NCBI GenBank assembly: GCA_944474755.1
Contig: OX104125.1
Location: 45,023,599 to 45,087,598 of the forward strand
Direction of reading: 5' to 3'
From: Limnoperna fortunei
Taxonomy: Eukaryota > Mollusca > Bivalvia > Mytilida > Modiolidae
DNA length: 64,000 bases
Position 1 is the first letter of the stretch, and every line of letters starts with the position of its first letter. The notes beneath the pieces are model-generated. The model saw nothing but the letters and a program-made list of their open reading frames with translations. It searched no databases and had not been told where the DNA came from. The translations under genes and the position numbers were made by a program. Positions 55,401 to 64,000 of the stretch are shown here, piece by piece.

Positions 55401-57717
55401 TCTATTTTAATCAACTGACTTGGCCGGTCTCTCGGACTTAGATTTCTGGATTGTCTTTTTGACAGTTTCATCTGTGTTATGTAAATGTCACTGGTAAATG
55501 TTTGTTTGGTGAGGGTTGTAAATGTAACTAGTTTACATATTAAATAAATGTGCGAACACGCGACTGACTTTAAAAATAAATTAAATTAAATTATTTTATT
55601 TTCCACCCATTTTTGCCAATTCTGAGTAGCTATAACTCTAAAATTTTTCTATTCCCCAAAAGCGATGTTTCAAAATGGGGACCTTAAAAATGGAAAACAA
55701 ATTTCGTAGATAATTGACAATGGAGGTCGATGCGTTGGGGGACTTCATATCGTGTAATCTATATTATCAAACACATGTATGCACTTATCAGAATGGAGTC
55801 CAATTAGACCTGTGGATCCTTATTTGCAAAGGTCTAAAATCGTTGGCCTTTACAGTCTATACATCAGATCAATGTCTGTATTATCTAATATTCCAACGAG
55901 TTTCTTTTAAAACTCTATTTTGCGTATATTTTGATAACTTCCGAAGTTATAATAGAGCTGTTTACATGTGTTCCTAGGCTTTTAAATGACTTAAAAAATA
56001 ATAAAAATGGCAGACCCGTAAACTAGAATAGCGGACCTATAAACTTTGGGCTCCGGAATATGCAAAAAAGATTAATAAGAAATGCGGACACATATAGTAA
56101 ATTTTATTCGTCAGTGGCTTTAACGTTACTTATGGGTCTGGACTATTAAATTAATTTAAAAAAACGCGGACGCGTAAACTGTTAATTGTATGGGTCGAGC
56201 CAATTTAATTTATAAGAAAGGTGGATCTATCTGTCCCGAGCTCTTAATAATAAAACACTAAAACTACTTGGAGCTTTTGGCCGTCTACTGAATTTCATCT
56301 GACACCAATAATGGAAACATTATAAAGTTTCCGAGTTGTAACACATAGGGGTGAGATAAATTGCTAGAAATGAGTGTGATAAAGGTTTATATCCCATGGA
56401 ACGGTAATATTATACATAGCTTCAAAAAAAGAATATTAAGAAACGAATTTCTTATCACAGACAGAGAAAAATCCAACCATATCATTATAATTACTTGTCT
56501 ATTTGCTAAATTCTCAAATAAGGTCAGCATGGACATTATAAAAATACTTACAAGGCTTTTAAATGTGTACCTTTATCTTAAAAATATATATTTCCAAGTT
56601 TAACATGGATCATTTTAACCACAGGTTCTGCAGCCTCAACAGAAATAAAAAAAACAATTCTAATGCAGTTCTTAATGTAACGGCAATTCTGATTAGATAG
56701 CATGAATAATTTCATGGCATCAATTCCACGATTGATGCCGTTAGATTTTAACGCAAGCACAGACGTTATTTCCGGCAAACAAAAAATTCCAATTTTAAAT
56801 TTAGTTTTTTATTGCCGTAGCATTAGGATGGAGATAACTGTATTGTATTTGAAGATTTGCCGGCATCGTGGTCGGAAATTGAGTTTATTGGCGACGCGTA
56901 AGCGCAGCCAGTAAACGGATATTTCCGACCATCAAATCACCAATTGATGCCGGCAAATCTTCAAATATAATACAGTTATCCCCTAAATATATAGCTAAAA
57001 CCGGAACAATGCAGTAATGTTAAAGCAAATTGTTAGTGTTTATGTCAAAAGAAAAATAGTCTTCACGTGTGTTTACAGTGAAAGTACTAATATTACATTA
57101 CACCCTGGACCTATAATTATAGCCAAAAATTTATCGAAAGCGGACCCAAAATGTTAACATTAAAAAAATATCTGACCGGCGCAACAAGTTTAAAGTCTAA
57201 CAAGAATGTTTTGTAAAGTTTATAAAATTACGTCACAAATAAAGCTAGTTTCAGTTCTCAGATGGATTGAAACAGGTGCCAGTCAGTGACGTTTCGTACA
57301 AAATCTAATACTTGCTTGAAATCAATAAATTTGAATTAATTTCACTTCTAAAATATTTGTGCATCATATAAACTTAATTTTTAACAGAACTACTTTCGTT
57401 CTTTTAAGCACTACTTTTGGCTATTTAGTAGAGGGTAACCTATACGACAACGGCATTATGAATTTTTACTTATGTATTACGAAAACATTTACCTTACATT
57501 CAGTTAATTGAACAGGGTAGCTGTTCCTCAGTGATCAAGCGTGTATTGATGGATACACACAATGTTAAGCTGTTGTGTGAATGCTAAAACTGTTAAAACG
57601 GTAATTGAGCAACTTCTTCGCTATATTACACAGGGAACAGTATGCAGTGTGTCATATGTCATTTCTGTAATTATTTAAGTTTTGTTTTATTTTATTTTGA
57701 ATTTATCTTCAATTCAG
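55401..57717. other. Intergenic; one foldback
   Basis: A foldback with 35-bp arms at 56833-56867 and 56946-56980 (CTGTATT-TATTTGAAGATTT, TGCCGGCATC). The first exon of the DUF4874-type gene should lie here but I cannot fix it. Confidence 0.5.
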
Positions 57718-57754
57718 ATCCTGACTGTTACCGGGCTACTTCTTTTCTTAGTAG
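57718..57754 (+). CDS. DUF4874-type gene, signal-peptide exon
   Basis: Acceptor CTTCAATTCAG, donor GTAAGT. Phase 0 start, 12 codons plus one base: ILTVTGLLLFLV. Short, but its phase fits the next exon. Confidence 0.55.
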
Positions 57755-60700
57755 GTAAGTAAACATTAATTCATGAAGAGTTTTTTTTGTACTGAAAATG
57801 AACTTTGTAGGTATACATAGAGCATAGTAAGGTAAACATATCAACTCTCAACTAAGCAAACATGCTACTAAAATGACTATTTCAAAAAGGTTCAATAAAT
57901 TTATTGAATGTTTGCTTTACTTCCAACGAGTAGTATTTCAGCTATATTCAGGACAAGAACAAGTTAACAAACAACAAATCAAAGGTGTGAAGTAGGAAGT
58001 AGTGAACTCCATTAGGAAAGTAGGTAGTTGACTGTGTATAGTATACAATTCATCAGGAGTGAGAAAGTAAGTTGGCCCCTTCCAAATATATTACCCAATG
58101 ACAACTCCCGATTTCCGGTCGTCCACCTGGCGTGTGGGTTAAGAAATGGTAATCGTCCTACTTACTCAAAAGTACAAATCTCGATCTTTCATATCCTTTA
58201 ATTACATCTTGAGAGGTCTATATATTGAACTTGATTCAGAGATCTAACAGCTGACAATATTACAGCGCACGTATGGCGTAGCTAATTCTATATTGTTGGT
58301 ATCTTTGGTGACATTTTATTTACACAAGATATTTTTTTCAGTTCGTATTACCACTGAGCAAGGTTGCGGGCAACAACACGTGTAAGTTTCCATATCTGTT
58401 CAGGTCTTGATGGTCGAAAAACATGCTTTTTTATTTAAAAACGTTTGCCGAGTCGGTAATGTGCGTGTTTTTTCTGTATACGTGTGTTGGTATACCTTTT
58501 ATAATGTCTGTTCTAGAGTATCACAAGAAATTACGTTTACTGGATTCCCCATATTATAAAGCTGTTTTTTTCTTTCTGATGTTTGTTTCGCTTGACTTTT
58601 CTTGTGTTCTTTTGTCGCGTTTGAGCTATAAATGAAATCAGGGATTTTTGTTTAGTTTATTCCCTTTTTATATGCATAATCCAGTCCGGAAATTTGAAGG
58701 CTATTTTACCTCGTTCTCGCATTAAATAGATTTTTATTGTTCTGCACTTGACGTTCAACATAATTAATATCGATGTATTGCTCACTGAAGTAGCATATTC
58801 TCTTTTTTTTCAGAACTGATTTGCATGACGACAATTTGAGGGTCGATTTACTCAATCCTGCACGTGGATTTTATTTAGATTCTTTAACTTCTGCGAAATA
58901 TTTTCATCCCCTCACGGTAAGATTCTATTATAAGCAAATGCACATGCGCAATCGCATACTAGCAATTTAACGTAAATCACGCATGTTTTAAAGACATTCA
59001 TGAAAACCTGGTACTACCTGTTGTAAGATAAATCGAGGTTTTTAAGGACTGATAAACGTGAAGCTTTTCCAATGTTAGTATTTCATTAAGGATTTTCAGT
59101 CAGTATTCAAAAGATATAAATACTTCTTGCAAACATTTTTGCTGAATGCCTCTTAGGTGTATTTCCCAATATCAATGGACAGAAGACTGACATAGAATAT
59201 AACTGAGATTATGAAGACTGATTGAGATTATGAAGGCTGGAATTGAGATTATGAAGACTGATTGAGATTAAGAAGACTGATAGAGGTTATGAAGACTTGG
59301 ATTGAGATTATGAAGTCTGATTGAGATTATGGAGACTTGAATTGAGATTATGAAGGCTGGAATCGAGATTATGAAGAATGATTGAGATTATGAAGACTGA
59401 TTGATATTATGAAGACTGATTGAGATTATGAAGTCTGGAATCGAGATTATGAACTGATTCATGTTATGAAGACTTGGATTTCGATTATGAGACTAAATAC
59501 TAACAACCGAGATTAAGAAGACTGTGATATATATTATTAAGACTGGCTGAGATTATGAGAACTGTGACTGAGATTATGATTACTGGGATTGAGATTAAGA
59601 AGACAATGATTGAGATTATGAAGACTGCGATTGAGTGTATGAAAACTGTGATTGATACTATAGACTAACAAATGATATTATGAAAACTGTGACTGTGATT
59701 GAGACTGAAGACTATGATTGAGATTATGAAGACTGTGATTGAGACTGAAGACTATGATTGAGATTATGAAGACTGTGATTGAGACTGAATACTATGATTG
59801 AGATTATGAAGACTGTGATTGAGACTGAAGACTGATTGAGATTATGAAGACTGTGATCGAGTTTATGATGACTGATTGAGATTTTGAAGACTGTGACTGA
59901 GATTATGAAACTGTGACTGATATTATGAAGACTGGGATTGGAATTATGAGAACTGTGACTGAGAGTCTGAAAACTGGGATTGAGATTATGAAGACTGTGA
60001 CTGAAGTTATTGTGAATACGTTTTCCATCTGGTGATTTTAATCCTTCATTTTTAAATGGTTGAATATGGTGTTTTAACGCCACTTACATTTTTCTGATAT
60101 ATCGTTTCGTCTAGTTTTTATTGGGGATGGGTCCGGGGTACCTGAGGAGAAAACTTTGTGCAGGATAACAGACAATCCTTTCAACTAAGAGTCAAGTACA
60201 CCCTGCCTGCAGTAAGATTTAAACCCGCTATAAAAATCCTTTATAAAATTTTCGATATGAAATATGTTTTAAGAATTCATTAGATACATGTAGAGTAAAA
60301 CAAAAGACCTTTTCCATCTACAGAAGGACCACCTGAAATGCCTGCAAGACAACTATGGTACCAATCTGATGCTACGTTTATACAGTCTGGACACATTTTC
60401 GGACGAGACGGCAATATCTGAAGACTTTAAGAATAAACTTGAACAAGACTTTCTAGCAGCTAAAGAGGCAGGATGGAGCCTGGTACTACGTTTTATGTAT
60501 CAAAATGTAGGTAAAAGGCTTCAGTCGTGAAGGTTAAAATTACATGGTAAGTGTAAAACAGGTGGTACTGATTTGTATCGAATATAGAAAGCTGGGAACC
60601 AGTCATTTATAACAGTATCGTTGATCTGGTTACGCTGGTACATGTAACTAGGTGGATTAAAGATGGCCATTGTTAAAAAGTGTCAATTTTATTAACCCGA

Positions 60701-61662
60701 TAGCTGTGTCTAACATTTATTAATTATTGGTATATTACAACGAAAATAATTTAAAGGTGAGGAAGTTTTGGCTACCTTTGAATGCAGAAAGGATAAGGTT
60801 AACAACTACACATTGCTTCACGACTCCTGTATATATAAGCAAAACCTCCTAAATGTTTAAGATTTCTCTTGCTGGTACTCGTAAACTCGACGTATCAGCC
60901 CGGTCGTTTAAACAAAAAATCGGCCGTTCGTTTATGGACCGGAATATTAAGTCTTTGGTAAGGCCTGGACGATCTTTGCAGAATTATAGAAATTTTTATG
61001 TCTTTTCTCAACATCGCCATCTTCTCATTAAAGCCTAGCTGCTGATTAATATCCGGCATCTAATCAGAACCATTGAAACTTGACACAAAAGCCTTTCCAT
61101 GGCTTCGTACTTGTTTCAGGCTCTTTGCGCGAGAACGCATCGTAACTGGTGTCAACAAGAAATTGGTTATTTACAGAGGAATACAAAGTGCGCAATGATT
61201 ATTATGACAAGATGAAAGCAATTTGATAAATGTCGAATATATAGTGGTTCGTTTTAATTAATTAAAAGGATTTAACATATTTTTTTAAGTGCTAGTCAAA
61301 TGGGCTCATAAATTTTCGAAATTATTGAAGTACTGTGAAGTAGATCAAAATACCATATATTATCGCTGTGTTACGATGATTGAATATATAAAGCTAGAAA
61401 TGGCTGTCTAAATTCAGCACGTGCCGACCGTGGGGTTTGTGCTATTTATCATCTTGGGTGGTTGGTGTTTTTCTACTTGTCTTCATGGCCATGTGATGCC
61501 ATTCGCTTTATGCGTCATTTCAGAAAATAAATACACAGTACAATCCACAATCAGAACCAAGCGTTTCGCAGATCCAGGAGCACATAAAACAACTAGCACC
61601 TATCATTGCGAAGTACGAAGGAGTTGTTGTGGCTATTCAAGCCGGATTTCATGGTGAATTTG
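57718..61662 (+). CDS. Predicted secreted DUF4874/DUF4832-type protein, partial gene (5 exons seen)
   Basis: Exons 57718-57754, 58342-58381, 58814-58916, 60324-60506 and 61524-61662 have consensus splice sites and matching phases and give about 167 residues with no stop. A hydrophobic stretch (TGLLLFLV) that looks like the core of a signal peptide comes first, then LLNPARGFYL, the family's N-terminal RGFY signature, then LMLRLYSLD, a helix, GWSLVLRFMYQN, then IQEHIKQLAPIIAKYEGVVV and AIQAGFHGEFG. The order NP-RGFY, LRLY-LD, VLRF-Y, AHI-QL-P, QAGF-GE-G is that of the DUF4874/DUF4832 proteins, best known in bacteria and of unknown function; a TIM-barrel, glycosidase-like fold is my inference. 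The first coding exon with ATG is not found, and the gene continues right of the window or past the LINE relic. Confidence 0.8.
58342..58381 (+). CDS. DUF4874-type gene, linker exon
   Basis: Acceptor ATTTTTTTCAG, donor GTAAGT. 40 nt reading RITTEQGCGQQH in the frame demanded by both neighbours. Confidence 0.6.
58814..58916 (+). CDS. DUF4874-type gene, RGFY exon
   Basis: Acceptor TTTTTTTTCAG, donor GTAAGA. One base plus 34 codons, with VDLLNPARGFYLDSLTSAKY. Confidence 0.82.
59195..60012. repeat. About 20-bp minisatellite in the intron
   Basis: Roughly 40 imperfect units of GATTGAGATTATGAAGACT, some doubled to about 38 bp. It makes a minus-strand open frame of Ser/His/Asn/Leu repeats (59724-60083) that is not a gene. 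Confidence 0.88.
60067..60237 (-). mobile_element. tRNA-derived SINE, 5'-truncated, minus strand
   Basis: Reverse complement shows GCAGGCAGGGTGTACTTGAC, AAGGATTGTCTGTTATCC, CCCCAATAAAAACTAGACG and GTAAGTGGCGTTAAAACACC, as in the SINEs at 31574-38111. Confidence 0.8.
60324..60506 (+). CDS. DUF4874-type gene, LRLY/VLRF exon
   Basis: Acceptor TTCCATCTACAG, donor GTAGGT (an alternative GTAAAA is 4 bp downstream). 61 codons, phase 0, with NLMLRLYSLDTFSDETAIS and GWSLVLRFMYQN. Confidence 0.85.
60507..61523. other. Intron, nothing recognised
   Basis: The open frame at 60853-61038 has no recognised domain. Confidence 0.4.
61524..61662 (+). CDS. DUF4874-type gene, QAGFHGEFG exon
   Basis: Acceptor TGCGTCATTTCAG, donor GTATGT. 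46 codons plus one base, ending in VVVAIQAGFHGEF. An alternative acceptor ACACAG at 61538 would keep the frame. The open frame at 61421-61657 is this exon out of phase. Confidence 0.85.
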
Positions 61663-62175
61663 GTATGTTAAAGCTAAAAATTGCTAGGGAAGAAATTGAT
61701 ATGAATATAAGTGTTATGAACTCTGTGATAAATTCAAAACATTTCGAAATCGCTTACCAATGACAGCATTTTCTGGATACAAATTTGAAGAGACCCTATT
61801 TGTAAAGTTGCACTCATAATTCAATTCTCGTGTTTTTCAAAGTCGAACTAATTTAACGATGGACAATTCATGGAAAGTTGGTCTAGAAATATATTTCTGT
61901 TGAAAACAAGAACTGGTGTAACAAATCATGAAAGAGTATTATTGGCTCGATCGTGAACTTATATATTACCATCCATGTCTTCCAGGGGTCTATCCACGAA
62001 AAAAGGTCTTATATAAAAAAAAAGAACATATGAAGGAAGCAATATTCGCTTTTATTTTCACGTGATTAAATTATTTAAAAAGTACATTGTAATTAATATT
62101 TAAAATGGTGCATTTTTAAAAACCCATTCAAAATATGTAAATACTGTTTTCACGTTCGATAGTAAGTATACGTTA

Positions 62176-62408
62176 AACTCTTGAAATCTAGCTGAAACCA
62201 CACAGAAATCTAGCTGTTAACACTCAGAAATATAACTGAAACCACACAGAAATCTAGCTGTTAACACTCAGAAATATAACTGAAACCACTCAGAAATCTA
62301 GCTGTAAACAACTAAGAAATTTAGCTGCAAGCACTCAGAAATCTAGCTGAAACCACTCAGAAATCTAGCTGAAAACTGTCAGAAATCAAGCTGTAAACAA
62401 TAAGAAAT
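62176..62408. repeat. 22-bp minisatellite
   Basis: About ten units of ACTCAGAAATCTAGCTGAAA type, some doubled to about 44 bp (CACACAGAAATCTAGCTGTT). Confidence 0.85.
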
Positions 62409-62965
62409 CCTTACATATTTCTAAGGATCAAATCTATAATATCCTCAAGTCACTAAAATCAGGTAAAGCGATGGGTTATGACGAAATACCAAATGAATTT
62501 CTCAAATTCGGGGGTGATTCCCTACTTGATTCACTGGTCGATATGTTCACTGTGATTGCCGATGTAGAGGTGATTCCCTCAGATTAGCTTAAGGGTATCA
62601 TAAAGCCCATTCTGAAATCAGGGTCGGCTTATGACCTCGATAACTATAGAGGGTTTTGGGACTTTCTTAAAGGCAGTCCTGAACGCAACCTCCCTTCTTA
62701 TATCTTAAACCCAGATGATACACCCGAAATATTGACAGAGGAATGTGAGATAGGTCCCTCTTTAGAAAAACATTTTAGCGGCATTGGTAAACCTGAAACT
62801 TTAACCCCAAGCTTTAAAGAAATGTTTAAGGATTATGTAGATAAGCTTGATTCTGGGGATGTTAAAAATGATCGGTCGTTCTCCTTGCATATAGGAAATA
62901 TAATCAATGGTGGATCTTTGGGAATTCATAAATCTAGTGTACAACCCTTTACAACACGATAAGGT
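62405..62965 (+). pseudogene. LINE reverse-transcriptase and linker fragments, plus strand
   Basis: 62420-62660 encodes LKSGKAMGYDEIPNEFLKFG, then VIPSD, a stop, LKGIIKPILKSGS and YDLDNYRG, the N-terminal part of a non-LTR RT domain. It is followed at 62650-62960 by FWDFLKG...LPSYILNPD and a Glu/Lys-rich stretch that normally precedes the RT, so the order is scrambled. Confidence 0.75.
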
Positions 62966-63670
62966 GTTAACCAACCTAAGCTCAGAAGCTTCAATAAATT
63001 GACAAAGTCTATTTCCATTGTAGGAAGCTATATTATTTGATGTTACATTGCATCCAGAAAGAGGACATTTAATTATACATTTACCATTAAAATCCCCCAT
63101 TAATATAGTATCATATCCAAGACTTTGAAATTCAGTTGTGTTTTCAAGCACTTCAAACAATAATTCATCAGTTTTAGGCTTATCAACTCCGTCGTTAGGA
63201 AAGTATGCTACACCAATGGCAACCTTGGTGTTGTTTAATCTGACTAACTTCCACAATCTTTCATGATTATCATTTAGAGAATTGACCAGGTTTTCATCCA
63301 ATATTATTATATCGGATCTAAAGCATAGACCTAGGCCTCCATTTCTAGTTCCTCCTTTTCTACATTTACCAACCCATTTGAAGTTTTTACTAAGGTTAGG
63401 TGGTCTGTTGTCAGATTTTAGAAACGTTTCTACAACACCAAAGATAGCACAATGGTTATCATCTAAATGCTTATTAAGTTCATATGTTTTACTACATAAA
63501 CCTCTTATATTTAAAAAAATCAATAACAACATTATCTTTACCGTTTTTTGATTTACCACCTCTTTTGTGTTTAAAAACCTCACGAACTTTGACATTTCTG
63601 TTACTATTATTAGTGTGAGACTCGCCGTTAACGGCACACCCTTCTTGGGCCTTTTCCTAATGAAAGGCAT
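62960..63670 (-). pseudogene. LINE APE-type endonuclease fragment, minus strand
   Basis: On the minus strand: LNIRGLCSKTYELNKHLD, FGVVETFLKSDN, GGLGLCFRSD, DTILMGDFNGK and RSTIDYIS, which are the ordered motifs of an apurinic-like endonuclease (catalytic GDFN and the T-x-DYI block). The frame stays open for about 230 residues, unusually intact. It faces away from the RT fragment on its left. Confidence 0.82.
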
Positions 63671-64000
63671 TTACATTTTGACAATGCTTTGCCTTGTGAC
63701 CTAATTCTTTACAATTATGACACATAACATAGTCACCTTGCCTACAAACAGATGCAGTATGGCCAGATTCATAACAATACCAGCATTTAAATGAACTTTC
63801 CATGGTTCATTGTCTAACTTATCCTTATGATTACTGTTACCATATTCGTGTCCATTAACTCTCTTAGCATCTTTCACGTCTTTGTTCTTTTTTTGTACAA
63901 ATTGTCTCTTCTTTATATTGGTGGTGTTCCTGTTCTGTTGATGTTGCTGAGAAGCAGAAGGCTGGTGTTTCTCATGTTCCTGTCTGGTTTTCGATACCTT
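63671..64000 (-). pseudogene. LINE ORF1 C-terminus with two CCHC zinc knuckles
   Basis: On the minus strand 63680-63810 reads two CX2CX4HX4C knuckles (CWYCYESGHTASVC and CHNCKELGHKAKHC). Upstream (63811-64000) is a Lys/Gln/Asn-rich stretch one frame off, so a small deletion near 63805 breaks the ORF. It lies directly 5' of the endonuclease, the usual ORF1-ORF2 order. Confidence 0.78.

Noticed and set aside
59724..60083. 119-residue Ser/His/Asn/Leu protein on the minus strand
   Set aside because: Translation of the GATTATGAAGACTG minisatellite.
61421..61657. 78-residue ORF
   Set aside because: It overlaps the DUF4874-type exon 61524-61662 in the wrong frame; the other frame carries the family motif.

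Overview
The window is nuclear DNA of an intron-rich, AT-rich animal genome, most likely a bivalve mollusc. Nothing prokaryotic is present. The coding sequence is broken into short exons with GT-AG introns. The rest is dominated by dispersed elements typical of mollusc genomes: tRNA-derived SINEs, short elements with hairpin ends and tandem-repeat cores, Penelope-like and LINE relics, and a very large satellite. The mollusc call is inference from style and remembered repeat families, not a search.

Two real host genes are visible, both on the + strand. The first (1576-38589) is the 3' part of a bicarbonate transporter of the SLC4 family, closest to the Na+-coupled SLC4A7/8/10 group. Ten exons join in frame into about 647 residues and end at a TAA at 38587-38589; the 5' exons lie left of the window. 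The second gene (57718 to beyond 61662) is carried by five short exons whose phases agree. It encodes a predicted secreted protein with the DUF4874/DUF4832 signature and runs off the right side.

Layout: 1-8342 SLC4 exons 1-4 with minisatellites, two hairpin-ended elements and a 2.2-kb element bounded by 466-bp direct repeats; 8681-24932 a 16-kb array of a 74/78-bp satellite inside one SLC4 intron; 24984-31501 a cluster of mobile elements around exon 5; 32172-38589 exons 6-10 among SINEs; 38590-57700 intergenic AT-rich DNA with minisatellites, TIR elements and two decayed Penelope-like reverse transcriptases; 57718-61662 the DUF4874-type gene; 62405-64000 a scrambled LINE relic.

The most unusual features are: local duplications of SLC4 exon boundaries at three different exons, one of them four tandem copies of a whole exon of which only the first is fully intact; a coding 18-bp minisatellite that repeats N-glycosylation sequons in an extracellular loop; a probable GC-AG intron and a 27-nt in-frame microexon near the C-terminus; at least five mobile-element families built on one end plan (inverted pair at the 5' end, a third copy near the 3' end); and a 1.8-kb element with 8-bp target duplications, about 225-bp inverted ends and a terminal coding exon. 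Coordinates of exons come from splice consensus and phase; repeat boundaries are good to a few bases unless stated.
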